Of a DNA stretch of 64,000 nt, positions 53,982 through 62,963 are shown piece after piece. Both the position numbers and the translations under genes were made by a program. The DNA lies in NCBI RefSeq assembly GCF_046523945.1, contig NZ_CP171363.1, forward strand, positions 1,922,001 to 1,986,000. Direction: 5' to 3'. The DNA is from Faucicola mancuniensis. Its GTDB lineage: Bacteria > Pseudomonadota > Gammaproteobacteria > Pseudomonadales > Moraxellaceae. Position 1 is the stretch's first letter; every line of letters begins with the position of its first letter. The notes under the pieces are model-generated. The model was not told the DNA's origin, did no database searches, and saw nothing but the letters and a program-made list of their open reading frames with translations.

Positions 53982-54638
53982 ATGAAACGTATCATTTTAT
54001 TAGGACCACCGGGGGCAGGTAAAGGCACGCAAGCACAAGTCATTACCAAAGAATTTGGTATTCCACAGATTTCTACAGGTGATATGCTACGCTCTGCCAT
54101 CAAAGCAGGCACAGAGCTTGGTAAACAAGCCAAAAGCGTCATGGATGCTGGTGGACTGGTATCAGATGATTTAATCATTAACCTTGTTAAAGAACGTATC
54201 AGCCAGCCAGACTGTGCCAACGGCTGTATTTTTGATGGCTTTCCACGCACCATTCCACAAGCACAAGCCTTGGCTGATGCAGGTGTGCATATTGACAATG
54301 TGATTGAAATTGACGTGCCAGATGAGCAAATCGTTCAACGTTTGTCAGGTCGTAGAGTTCATCAGGCGTCTGGTCGTACTTATCATACCGTTTATAATCC
54401 GCCAAAAGTTGCCGATGTAGACGATGAAACAGGCGAAGCATTGATTCAACGTGATGATGACAAAGAAGAAGTGATTCTTGACCGTTTGGCGACTTATCAC
54501 AAATTGACCGCAACTTTGATTGGTTTTTATCAAGATTTGGCAAAAACAGGTGAAAATGCCCCACGCTATGCCAAATTTGACGGTACGCAAGATATTGCCA
54601 AAGTTAGCGAACAAATTTTGACAGAATTAAAAGCCTAA
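53982..54638 (+). CDS. adk: Adenylate kinase
   Basis: 218 aa long-type kinase. P-loop LLGPPGAGKGTQAQ, STGDMLR AMP site, FDGFPRTIPQAQAL, and a LID domain RRVHQASGRTYHTVYNPPK with Asp/Thr in place of zinc-site cysteines (non-zinc type). Essential for AMP+ATP to 2 ADP. TAGGAG before the ATG. Followed by a hairpin terminator. Confidence 0.97.
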   Translation: MKRIILLGPPGAGKGTQAQVITKEFGIPQISTGDMLRSAIKAGTELGKQAKSVMDAGGLVSDDLIINLVKERISQPDCANGCIFDGFPRTIPQAQALADAGVHIDNVIEIDVPDEQIVQRLSGRRVHQASGRTYHTVYNPPKVADVDDETGEALIQRDDDKEEVILDRLATYHKLTATLIGFYQDLAKTGENAPRYAKFDGTQDIAKVSEQILTELKA

Positions 54639-54680
54639 TCTATTTGTCAAATTATCATCAAATTAAACAGACAAAAAAAC

Positions 54681-54706
54681 AAACCACCTTTTTGGTGGTT
54701 TATTTT
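54681..54706. terminator. Bidirectional terminator between adk and the lipase gene
   Basis: AAACCACC-TTTTT-GGTGGTTT followed by ATTTTT. It is preceded by an A-rich run, so it may work both ways. Confidence 0.85.
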
Positions 54707-54723
54707 TGCACAGCTATAAAGAA

Positions 54724-56409
54724 TTAAAACTGTGAAAAAAACGTTCTAGCAGTTGCCATACAGTAGGGTGCAGCAGTGTTATGATATTTTGACATCACTG
54801 CATAAGTAGCCGCACTTTGCGCAGTGGTTTGTTTTTGTGCGTCAGTTAGATTTGGTACACTTGCCAGTTGAGCCATTGCACTTGCTGCTGCATTTTGACC
54901 GATTAATTTAATATTTTGGGTGAAGGCTTGTTGCATTTTTTCGGCTTCGGCTTTGACTGCATTATCAGCCACTGTTGCCAAACCTTGAGTTTTATAAACA
55001 TCACGGTTACGAGTGGCTTGATTAGACACATCTAAATCCACCATACCAAATTTGTAACCGCCAGTTTTGCCATACAGATTTGACCATAGACCATGCGTCA
55101 AAGTGGTGTTCACATCAAAAAATACCATTGGGTCTTGATTACCACCGCACAGGATAACAGGGGCTTTTGGCACATAATCACGCAAATCATTGGCTTTTAA
55201 CGCTTGACGTAACGTATTTTCAGGATTGCTTGCCACCACAGGAATCACACTGGTATTGCCTTTAAAATAAGGAATTGACCAATCAGGATTTTTTTGCATA
55301 TCTGCCAAATAACTGGCACGATAAGTGGTATTTAATAAATAATTGGCATTGTCAAAGCCAAACGCAAATTTTGGGTCGGCAGGCGATACCGCATCAATGG
55401 TTGTGATACCTGTATTATTTTGGAATAACGCACTGGTCGGCAGTTTGCCTGTGATATCCGCTTTGGCAGGTAGCAAACTCATCATTGTACTGGCATATTG
55501 AGGTGCAAATAGCTCATTGGCGTTGATATTGCCAAATTGCTCTTGGAAACTGCGAGCCATCAATGGGGCAAAATAAGTACCGCCCACCATCACATTACCA
55601 CCAAATACCACATCACCAAACGCACCCATCGCATAAGGGCCGGACATTGGCATTAAAGCGGTAACAGCCTCATGAATTTTTTCAAAATATTTGGCAGTTG
55701 CCAAAGCGACATGACCGCCTTGCGAATAGCCTGTTAAAAATAGCTTACCGTTGTCTTTGACACCCAAATTGGCGACTTTATTTAGCACTTCACGCCCAGC
55801 TTTTAGGGCATCGCCCATTTCATGCGATTGTTGTTCGGCATTTAAATAAGGGTGATAATCTAATTTTGACTTATCATAACCCGCATAGTTGGGTGCAATC
55901 ACAATATAGCCTTGTCCTGCAAAAATATTTGCCATAGACGTAGCACGCAAACCTGCTTCGTTGCCTGGATTGCCGACTTCCGCAAAGTTAAAATTCTGTT
56001 GAACTGCTGTGCCGTGTGCGTGTAGCACCACAGGGCGGTTGCCTTTACAGCTTGGGTCATTACCAGTCGGCACAAATACCGCACCTGTCGCATCGGTTGG
56101 TTTGCCTTTGGCATCAAGCGTATCATAGTGCATATACTGCACACTCACGCCACATTTTGGGTCGCCAATAGCATTGGCAGTCGCTGGCTCAATTGACAAC
56201 GTGGCTTGTTTGATTTGTTCAGGCGTTAGGGTTTTAAAAGTGCTTGGCTCAGCCAATAATTTGCCAGTCGCCAAAGATTTTACGCCACTGGTATTTGGTA
56301 TTGATGTGTTATTTGATGTTGTTGAACCGTTATCACTGCCACCGCAAGCGGTTAAAATTAGACTGGTTGTTACTGCTAATGACAATGTGCGAAGATGAAA
56401 GTTTGCCAT
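54724..56409 (-). CDS. Lipoprotein alpha/beta-hydrolase, secretory-lipase-like
   Basis: 561 aa from the ATG at 56409 (AAGGA seven bases upstream). Signal peptide with lipobox ILTAC, then GGSDNGSTTSN linker. The hydrolase domain has VVLHAHGTAVQ, FAGQGYIVIAPNYAGYDKS and nucleophile elbow LTGYSQGGHVAL (Ser in GYSQG). The acid region is CGGNQDPMVFFD. It resembles the LIP/secretory lipase group. Six-plus kb of intact domains gives no sign of decay. Probably an outer-membrane esterase; substrate unknown. Followed on the other side by a terminator. Confidence 0.85.
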   Translation of the reverse strand: MANFHLRTLSLAVTTSLILTACGGSDNGSTTSNNTSIPNTSGVKSLATGKLLAEPSTFKTLTPEQIKQATLSIEPATANAIGDPKCGVSVQYMHYDTLDAKGKPTDATGAVFVPTGNDPSCKGNRPVVLHAHGTAVQQNFNFAEVGNPGNEAGLRATSMANIFAGQGYIVIAPNYAGYDKSKLDYHPYLNAEQQSHEMGDALKAGREVLNKVANLGVKDNGKLFLTGYSQGGHVALATAKYFEKIHEAVTALMPMSGPYAMGAFGDVVFGGNVMVGGTYFAPLMARSFQEQFGNINANELFAPQYASTMMSLLPAKADITGKLPTSALFQNNTGITTIDAVSPADPKFAFGFDNANYLLNTTYRASYLADMQKNPDWSIPYFKGNTSVIPVVASNPENTLRQALKANDLRDYVPKAPVILCGGNQDPMVFFDVNTTLTHGLWSNLYGKTGGYKFGMVDLDVSNQATRNRDVYKTQGLATVADNAVKAEAEKMQQAFTQNIKLIGQNAAASAMAQLASVPNLTDAQKQTTAQSAATYAVMSKYHNTAAPYCMATARTFFSQF

Positions 56410-56623
56410 AATCATATCCTTTGATAGTGAAATGTTTGAAAAATCCTGTTAATTGAAAAACTCATTTACAAACATACAAACATTTGTAAACTTAAAAATA
56501 TAATGCTACTTTTTATAACAATTGTCAATCTATTTTTTTATAAAAATAAAAAATTATAACCCATTGATTTATATGTGTTTTTAAAAGAATTGAGAAAAAA
56601 AATATTTTTTTTGCAAAAAACAC
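56410..56623. other. Intergenic, AT-rich
   Basis: About 215 bp upstream of the lipase gene, very rich in A/T runs, leading to the tRNA promoter. No repeat or ORF supported. Confidence 0.35.
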
Positions 56624-56651
56624 TTGCACAAAAAATAAAAATGTATATAAT
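56624..56651 (+). promoter_or_regulatory. Promoter of tRNA-Leu
   Basis: TTGCAC (56624) and TATAAT (56646) separated by 16 bp, about 50 bp before the tRNA. Confidence 0.75.
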
Positions 56652-56704
56652 AGGCAACCACAAAGACGAGATAAACAAAACGTCTTATCTTTAACAACTT
56701 ATTT

Positions 56705-56789
56705 GGGGTCGTGGCGAAATTGGTAGACGCACTGGATTTAGGTTCCAGCGGGGCGACCCGTGAGAGTTCGAGTCTCTCCGACCCCACCA
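56705..56789 (+). tRNA. tRNA-Leu (anticodon UAG)
   Basis: 85 nt including an encoded CCA. Acceptor stem GGGGTCG/CGACCCC. Anticodon stem CTGGA/TCCAG encloses the loop TTTAGGT, with anticodon TAG (UAG), reading CUA and other CUN codons. A long variable arm (CGGGGCGACCCGT region) is as expected for a class II tRNA. The T loop GTTCGAGTC is normal. It is bounded by its own promoter and terminator, so transcribed alone. Confidence 0.97.
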
Positions 56790-56801
56790 TTTTTATTCTT
56801 T

Positions 56802-56832
56802 AAAGTCAATAACTTACGTTATTGACTTTTTT
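56802..56832 (+). terminator. Terminator of tRNA-Leu
   Basis: AAAGTCAATAAC-TTAC-GTTATTGACTTT is a 12-bp perfect stem running into T's, 12 bp after the tRNA. Confidence 0.88.
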
Positions 56833-56879
56833 GTTTTGCACATTTTTGACACACTTTTTTAGGGCGGTGTGGGTGTATA

Positions 56880-57782
56880 TTAGGAACGCCGTGAACGTGG
56901 GTGGGCGTTGTCATATACTTTTGACAAATGTGCAAAATCCAAATGCGTATAAATCTGCGTGGTGCTGATATCTTCATGCCCCAACAGCTCTTGCACGCCA
57001 CGCAAATCACCACTACCGCTCAAAATATGCGATGCAAAACAATGTCGCAACAAATGCGGATACATGGTTTGAGGAATGTTGGCTCGTTTGGCATGATGTT
57101 TGATACGCAACTCCACCGTGCGAGTGCTGATGCGTTCGCCTTTTTGACTGATAAAAACGGCAGAGCTAGACGTTTTTAGCCACGTTTGACGGATTGGCAG
57201 ATAGTTTTGCAAGGCTTGCCAAGCTTTGCGACCGATTGGCACAATGCGAGCCTTATCGCCTTTGCCGATGACGTGAATCAATTTGTCATGCGAATTGATA
57301 TCGGACAAATTAAGCCCAACAAGTTCACTTACTCGCAGTCCGCTACCGTATAATAACTCAAACATGGCTTTATCCCTAAGCCAAAGCTGACGTTGTTTTG
57401 CGTTGTCGGGTTCGGCTTGTTCCAGCAGTTGATTTAAAGTATCGATATCCACCAAGGTTGGCAAATTTCTGGCAGAACGTTTGATTTTGTGGGCTAAAAC
57501 AGGATTCTGATGGATAAATTCATTTTTGATAAGCCAATGAAACAATTGGCGTAAAACGGTTAATTCATGTTGAACACTCACTTTTGCCATTTTGTCTTTG
57601 TCAATGCGTTTGGCAAGATAATCGCTGATATGTTGGCGGGTGATTTTGTCAAAATCATGTATATTGGCGTGTTGTAAAAATGCCAAAAAAGGTTGTAATG
57701 ATTGGTGATAAGTGCGAATGGTGGTGGCTTTGTAGTGTTGAACGGTGAGTTCGTGAAGCCATTGTTCAATTAAATTTATCAT
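56880..57782 (-). CDS. xerC: Tyrosine recombinase XerC
   Basis: Resolves chromosome dimers at dif with XerD. 300 aa from the ATG at 57782. N-terminal SAM-like domain, then catalytic residues: Arg in GSGLRVSELVG, Lys in GKGDKARIVPIG, His-Leu-Leu-Arg in PHLLRHCFASH, His in LGHEDISTTQ, nucleophile Tyr in IYTHLD. C-terminal tail SKVYDNAHPRSRRS. It follows dapF on the same strand; the DUF484 gene that often lies between them is absent. Confidence 0.94.
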   Translation of the reverse strand: MINLIEQWLHELTVQHYKATTIRTYHQSLQPFLAFLQHANIHDFDKITRQHISDYLAKRIDKDKMAKVSVQHELTVLRQLFHWLIKNEFIHQNPVLAHKIKRSARNLPTLVDIDTLNQLLEQAEPDNAKQRQLWLRDKAMFELLYGSGLRVSELVGLNLSDINSHDKLIHVIGKGDKARIVPIGRKAWQALQNYLPIRQTWLKTSSSAVFISQKGERISTRTVELRIKHHAKRANIPQTMYPHLLRHCFASHILSGSGDLRGVQELLGHEDISTTQIYTHLDFAHLSKVYDNAHPRSRRS

Positions 57783-57836
57783 AAACAAATACAAAATCCC
57801 ATTTACAAAAGCGAAATGGGATTTTTAAAAACAATA

Positions 57837-58754
57837 TCATTCAAAAGTTTCTTGATTTTCATCAAGTACATGTTGATTGACAGGTTTTAACCCCGCTCCA
57901 GCCATTAACCCTTCTGGGCTAAACACACCCTCATACACAAAAGTTGCAGGGCCTGTCATGTATACAGGATAGCCATCTTGCCAACGCACAATCAAACTAC
58001 CGCCATACAACTGGGCTCTGATATCCACACCTTCATCAAGCCAGCCCTCACGCACACCTGTAACCACAGCCGCACACGCCCCTGTGCCACACGCTTGGGT
58101 TTCGCCCACGCCACGCTCATACACACGCAGGCGGATATGACGGTCATTCATCACTTGCATAAAGCCGACATTGACACGCTCTGGAAAAGCTGGGTGGCTC
58201 TCAATCGCCTTGCCAAGTCGCCCCACTTCGGCGGTCAATACATCATCAACCTTAATCACAGCGTGCGGATTACCCATATTTGCCACATACAAGGTTACAG
58301 GCGTGCCGTCCACATCTAAGCGATACGAGTTTTGCACTTTGGTGATGGCTTTTGGGGCGAATGGGATTTGTTCTGGTTCAAACTTTGGTTTGCCCATGTC
58401 CACTTGTACCCAGCCATAATTATCCGTGCTTAAGGTGATAATGCCACTTGCGGTTTCTACTCGGATTTTTTGTTTAAATGACAGCTTGCGAGCTTGCACA
58501 AAACGGGCAAAACATCTTGCCCCATTGCCACATTGTTGTACTTCTGAGCCATCTTTGTTAAAAATGCGATAACGAAAATCCACATCAGGCTGGCTTGGCG
58601 GTTCTACGATTAACAACTGGTCAAAGCCAATGCCTAAATGTCTATCGCCTAATAATTTGACAAATTCAGTGGTTAGGTTCAAACGCTGTGTAACCAAGTC
58701 TATGACCATAAAATCGTTGCCTAGACCGTGCATTTTGGTAAATTCAATTAACAT
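57837..58754 (-). CDS. dapF: Diaminopimelate epimerase
   Basis: Converts LL- to meso-diaminopimelate for lysine and peptidoglycan synthesis. 305 aa. The two catalytic Cys lie in QCGNGARCFARF and QACGTGACAAVV; MHGLGNDFMVID is the N-terminal signature. Part of the lptM-lysA-dapF-xerC group, 73 bp after lysA. Confidence 0.97.
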   Translation of the reverse strand: MLIEFTKMHGLGNDFMVIDLVTQRLNLTTEFVKLLGDRHLGIGFDQLLIVEPPSQPDVDFRYRIFNKDGSEVQQCGNGARCFARFVQARKLSFKQKIRVETASGIITLSTDNYGWVQVDMGKPKFEPEQIPFAPKAITKVQNSYRLDVDGTPVTLYVANMGNPHAVIKVDDVLTAEVGRLGKAIESHPAFPERVNVGFMQVMNDRHIRLRVYERGVGETQACGTGACAAVVTGVREGWLDEGVDIRAQLYGGSLIVRWQDGYPVYMTGPATFVYEGVFSPEGLMAGAGLKPVNQHVLDENQETFE

Positions 58755-58827
58755 ATTATTTCCTTTATTTTTTGGTTTTATTATCGTTATCTTATCATAA
58801 TTGCTTAAAATTGATAAGTGATATTAT

Positions 58828-60138
58828 TTATAACATTTGTTCACGTTCCCACAGGCTTTCTACGGTTTCACGCTCACGGATAAAGTGAACATTTTCACCA
58901 TCAACCAACAACTCGCACGCACGTGGACGGCTGTTATAATTGCTTGACATAGTAAAACCATACGCCCCAGCCCCAGTGATTGCTAACACATCGCCTTCAC
59001 TCAAAGAAAGCACACGATTTTTTGCCAAAAAGTCTCCCGTTTCACAAATCGTACCCACAATATCCCATTGTTTTTTATCTATATTTTTGGCGTTTGATAA
59101 ATTGGTTGGAATCACCGCCATCACCGATTCGTACAAAGTCGGGCGGATTAAATCATTCATCGCACCATCAACCACCGCAAAATTTTTGTGTTCGGTCGGT
59201 TTTAAAATATCAACTTTTGTCAATAAGACCCCTGCATTTGCCACAATGCTCCGCCCTGGTTCAAGATACACTTTTAAACCCAAATCTTGTAATTTTGGCA
59301 ACAAAGCATTGGCAAAATCCGCCACCGCCACAGGCGTTTCGTTGGTATAACGCACGCCCAAGCCACCGCCCAAATCAATGTGTTTTAGTACGATATCTTG
59401 TTGTTTTAACTGATGAATTAATTCAATCACCTTATCCAACGCATCAACAAAAGGCTGAACTTCTGTCAATTGTGAACCGATATGGCAATCAATCCCCACA
59501 ATCTCAAGGTTCGGCAAATCTTTGGCGATTTTGTACACACGCAAGGCATCGTCATGACTGACACCAAATTTATTTTCTTTTAAACCTGTAGAAATATAAG
59601 GGTGAGTTTTAGCGTCCACATCTGGATTGACACGCAACGAAATTGGTGCAGTTTTGCCAAGACGTTGTGCGACCTTGCTAATGCGGTGCAATTCGCTTTC
59701 GGATTCCACATTAAAACAGGCAATTTGTGCGTTTAAAGCGGTTTCAATGTCGCTTTCGGTTTTGCCAAGTCCTGAAAATACGATTTTGCTAGGGTCGCCA
59801 CCTGCCTTTAACACACGAGCCAACTCGCCACCTGTCACCAAGTCAAAGCCCGCCCCAGCCTGTGCCAACAGTTGCAATACCGCAAGGTTACTATTGGCTT
59901 TTACCGCATAACAAATCTGATGTTCCACTGCCCCAAACGCCTTGTCATAGGCTTGATAGGCTTGTAAAATGGCGTTTTTGCTATATATATAAGTCGGTGT
60001 GCCAAATTGTTCGGCAACTTTTGTTAAGTTTACCTGCTCCATTGTTAAGTGATTGTTCACATAATCAAGGCTTGATAAATGGGCAACGTGGTCGGTTGGA
60101 TTAATATCTAAAACTGATTGCGTGGTATTAGTAGTCAT
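58828..60138 (-). CDS. lysA: Diaminopimelate decarboxylase
   Basis: PLP enzyme making lysine. 436 aa. The PLP lysine is in CYAVKANSNLAVL. GIDCHIGSQL, HIDLGGGLGVRY, EPGRSIVANAG and ICETGDFLAK (catalytic Cys) are conserved, as is GAYGFTMSSNYNSRPRACE. Its ATG overlaps lptM by 11 bp, implying translational coupling. Confidence 0.97.
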   Translation of the reverse strand: MTTNTTQSVLDINPTDHVAHLSSLDYVNNHLTMEQVNLTKVAEQFGTPTYIYSKNAILQAYQAYDKAFGAVEHQICYAVKANSNLAVLQLLAQAGAGFDLVTGGELARVLKAGGDPSKIVFSGLGKTESDIETALNAQIACFNVESESELHRISKVAQRLGKTAPISLRVNPDVDAKTHPYISTGLKENKFGVSHDDALRVYKIAKDLPNLEIVGIDCHIGSQLTEVQPFVDALDKVIELIHQLKQQDIVLKHIDLGGGLGVRYTNETPVAVADFANALLPKLQDLGLKVYLEPGRSIVANAGVLLTKVDILKPTEHKNFAVVDGAMNDLIRPTLYESVMAVIPTNLSNAKNIDKKQWDIVGTICETGDFLAKNRVLSLSEGDVLAITGAGAYGFTMSSNYNSRPRACELLVDGENVHFIRERETVESLWEREQML

Positions 60139-60376
60139 TTGTTGAATCCTGTGTTTGTGTTAAATCTTGATTTGTCAAATTTTGTTCATTTGAATGTTGC
60201 TGTGTTGTGTCTTGATTTTCGTTTTGTGTGGCAAGTTGTTTTGTCACTGTTTCTGTTGGCAAATACAAATCACCTTTTTGTCCGCACGCTGACAAACCCA
60301 TCACCAACACACCAAAACCAAGCGATACCGCCAAAGTCTGCACATTTTTTTTCATATTTTTCATGTTGTTATCCAT
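60128..60376 (-). CDS. lptM: LPS-assembly lipoprotein LptM (YifL-like)
   Basis: 82 aa. Signal peptide ends with lipobox LSAC followed by GQKGDLYLP, matching the CGxKGPLY pattern of YifL/LptM. The rest is a Gln/Asn/Thr-rich tail. In E. coli it helps LptD disulfide formation. Three in-frame ATGs occur in the first eight codons; the start is therefore uncertain. Overlaps lysA, as in other Pseudomonadales. Confidence 0.8.
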   Translation of the reverse strand: MDNNMKNMKKNVQTLAVSLGFGVLVMGLSACGQKGDLYLPTETVTKQLATQNENQDTTQQHSNEQNLTNQDLTQTQDSTNDY

Positions 60377-60929
60377 TTGTTAAAATCAATTTAGAGACCC
60401 TTTATTCTAACGTTTTTTATTCGTATTTAACAGCGTTACTACAATTTTTTTGCCAATTTTTTATGATTATAAAACTAAAAATAATCCTTGCTTTTTGGCA
60501 AAAATTTACCTACAATAGCCATGCTTTTGATAGCACCCACTACGCTGATAGCAACAAGTTTTTTAGCTAAATCTGGTCTTATTTTGTAAATTTTCTTTAC
60601 AATAATCATTTAAGCATTGTGATATTTTTTAAAGTTTTTCAAAACTTTTTTCTACTTTGTCATACCAACAATTCTCATTGAGAATAATTCTTTTTTGAAA
60701 GTGACACTTGAGATTGCAATGCTCAAATAACACGATTTGTGTTGAATTTGCTAATTGATTTTTCATCATTTAGCCCTAGAGTTTTGCTTTTTTGCGTGTA
60801 ATTTTTACACTTAAAATTTACATTTATCCAACATTATTTTGGTTTTTTAGCCAAAATAGTCTGTTATTTGTGTTTTTTTCACAAATACACTGGGCGTGTT
60901 TTTTTAAGTTTTTTTAAAAAAGGTTTTTT
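60377..60929. other. Long AT-rich intergenic region upstream of lptM and the helicase
   Basis: About 550 bp without a supported gene; contains the palindrome at 60671-60685 and several T runs (for example before 60930). A long leader would suit a cold-induced DEAD-box gene, but no structure was confirmed. Confidence 0.45.
60671..60685. promoter_or_regulatory. Possible Fur-type palindrome
   Basis: ATTCTCA-T-TGAGAAT is a perfect 7-1-7 palindrome followed by AATTC. It resembles Fur boxes only partially. Its gene target (lptM side or helicase side) is unclear. Confidence 0.3.
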
Positions 60930-62882
60930 ATGACAAATATTGATAATTTTTTTGATAACGCTACGCTTGATAAAGCGAATAACGCTGACACAATCAGCAA
61001 AAATAACGAACAAAGTGTCGCTAACACCGATACGCAAAACAACCAAACCCAAGCAAAAAATGACGATGTATCAGCATTTGCTGAGTTGGGTTTGTCTCAT
61101 ATTTTGTTAAAAAGTATTGCCAAAACAGGCTACACCAACCCAACACCAATCCAAGCCAAAGCCATTCCATCAGCAATTGCAGGACGTGATTTGTTATTAT
61201 CTGCTCAAACAGGTAGCGGAAAAACAGCGGCGTTTGTCTTGCCAATTTTGCAACATTTAAGCGAACAGCCATCACAGCCCAAAGCCGGCAAAACCGAACA
61301 AAAATCTGCAAAACACAAACGCCATCAACCCAAAATGGTAAAAGCCTTGATTTTAACACCGACTCGTGAATTGGCACACCAAGTATCGGACAGCATTCGC
61401 AAATATGGCTCGTCTATGCGTGATTTGTTTAGCGTGCCGTTGGTCGGTGGTTCGCCTTATAATGGACAAATCCGTGCCTTAAAAAAAGGCGTGCAAATCA
61501 TCATCGCAACACCGGGGCGATTGCTAGACCATATCAATGCGGGTCGTGTGGATTTATCTGAGTTGTCTATTTTGGTACTTGATGAAGCCGACCGTATGCT
61601 AGATATGGGCTTTGCCGATGATATTGAAGCGATTTTACAAGCTACGCCAGAACACCGCCAAACCATCATGTCATCAGCGACTTGGGACGGTGAAGTAGGC
61701 AAAATCGCCGAAACTTTTACCCAAAATCCAGAACGCATTAGCATCAAAGTGGAAACCGCTCACATTGATGAAAAAGTGTATTTTTGTGATAATTTTGACC
61801 ACAAAAACAAATTGTTAGAGCATTTGATTTGTGACCAAGACCGCCAACAAGCGATTATTTTTACCGCAACCAAACGCAGTACCGAAGAACTTGCCGAACG
61901 CCTAGAAGACTGGGGACACAAGGTTTGTTATCTGCATGGCGACCTGCCACAAGGCAAGCGTAACCGCATTGTCGCTGACCTTCGCAATGGACGTTATCAG
62001 TTGGTCGTGGCGACTGATGTGGCGGCCCGTGGTATTGATTTACCAAACATTAGTCATGTATTTAACTATGACTTGCCACGCCAAGTTGAAGATTACGTTC
62101 ATCGTATCGGCCGTTCTGGACGTGCTGGTCGTACAGGCGTTGCCATTAACCTATGTAGCCGTGATGACCGCAGACAATTTGCCAATATCAACCGTTATTT
62201 AAAACGTGATATGGTAGAAGCGACTGTGGAAGGGCTTGAGCCAAAATTTGTTGAACGCAATGAACGCCCAAATCGCAGTCGTGGACGCAATGGCGGTAAT
62301 GGTGGCGGACGTGATAGATTTAAATCAGGCGGACAGCGTTTTGACAACCGTTCTGACAATCGCTTTGAAAACCGTGGTCATCGCTCTGACAGCCGTTTTG
62401 ACCGCTCAGAGCGTTTTGACAAAAAACCACGTTTTAAAGATGACAAGCCAAAATTTGAACGTGGTGAACGTTTTGAACAACATGGTGAAAAACGTTTTGA
62501 TGACAAACCACGATTTGCAAAAAATGAACGTTTTGACCGCAATGACCGCTTTGAACGTAAAGAGCATTTTGGTGAGCGTGGCGAACGCCATTTTGACAAA
62601 GCGGACAAAGGTTTTGACAGACGAGAAAAGTCAGATAAAAAATTTGGCAAACGTTTTGATGAAGACAATCGCCATTTTGACAAAAAACCACGCAAATTCG
62701 GCTCTGACGATGGTTTTAACCGTTCATCAAGTTTTGAGCGTGATAATCGTTCGCATGATAAATTTGACAAAAAACCACGCAAAGATACAAAAAAAGACGC
62801 AAAATCAGATTTTCCCCCACGCAAAAAAGGCGTGAAAGAAGAATTATACGGTGCAACCGCACCAAAACGCCGTTTTCGTTAA
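60930..62882 (+). CDS. DEAD-box RNA helicase with RFD-rich C-terminal tail
   Basis: 650 aa. The N-terminal 55 residues are polar and Asn-rich. The core (about 50-420) has AQTGSGKTAAF (Walker A), PTRELAHQV, TPGRLLDHI, VLDEADRML (DEAD), MSSATWDG (SAT), and HRIGRSGRAGRTG. Residues about 440-650 are a low-complexity tail dominated by RFD, RFE, KPRF and RSDNRF units, likely an RNA-binding disordered region. RhlE/DeaD-type family; exact orthologue undecided. A hairpin terminator follows. Confidence 0.93.
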   Translation: MTNIDNFFDNATLDKANNADTISKNNEQSVANTDTQNNQTQAKNDDVSAFAELGLSHILLKSIAKTGYTNPTPIQAKAIPSAIAGRDLLLSAQTGSGKTAAFVLPILQHLSEQPSQPKAGKTEQKSAKHKRHQPKMVKALILTPTRELAHQVSDSIRKYGSSMRDLFSVPLVGGSPYNGQIRALKKGVQIIIATPGRLLDHINAGRVDLSELSILVLDEADRMLDMGFADDIEAILQATPEHRQTIMSSATWDGEVGKIAETFTQNPERISIKVETAHIDEKVYFCDNFDHKNKLLEHLICDQDRQQAIIFTATKRSTEELAERLEDWGHKVCYLHGDLPQGKRNRIVADLRNGRYQLVVATDVAARGIDLPNISHVFNYDLPRQVEDYVHRIGRSGRAGRTGVAINLCSRDDRRQFANINRYLKRDMVEATVEGLEPKFVERNERPNRSRGRNGGNGGGRDRFKSGGQRFDNRSDNRFENRGHRSDSRFDRSERFDKKPRFKDDKPKFERGERFEQHGEKRFDDKPRFAKNERFDRNDRFERKEHFGERGERHFDKADKGFDRREKSDKKFGKRFDEDNRHFDKKPRKFGSDDGFNRSSSFERDNRSHDKFDKKPRKDTKKDAKSDFPPRKKGVKEELYGATAPKRRFR

Positions 62883-62898
62883 TCGGTAACAAAAAAAA

Positions 62899-62927
62899 GA
62901 CAAGTGATAATCGCTTGTCTTTTTTTT
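62899..62927 (+). terminator. Terminator of the DEAD-box helicase
   Basis: GACAAG paired with CTTGTC (62899-62904 with 62914-62919), followed by a T8 run. It abuts the MITE relic at 62928. Confidence 0.85.
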
Positions 62928-62963
62928 AGAGCCTGTATTCATAATGTTGTGAATACAGGTTCT
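62928..62963. repeat. Palindromic MITE relic, 36 bp
   Basis: AGAGCCTGTATTCATAAT joined to GTTGTGAATACAGGTTCT, i.e. both ends of the 37993-type MITE without interior. The last base is the first base of the TTA that is the abi stop on the minus strand, so the element end is fused to that stop codon. Confidence 0.8.

Noticed and set aside
58980..59561. Open plus-strand frames across lysA
   Set aside because: Antisense to a clear lysA gene; no domain or ribosome site.
62236..62835. Long open frame overlapping the helicase tail in another frame, and similar minus-strand frames
   Set aside because: A product of the helicase's repetitive codons; no start context, and the products are low complexity.
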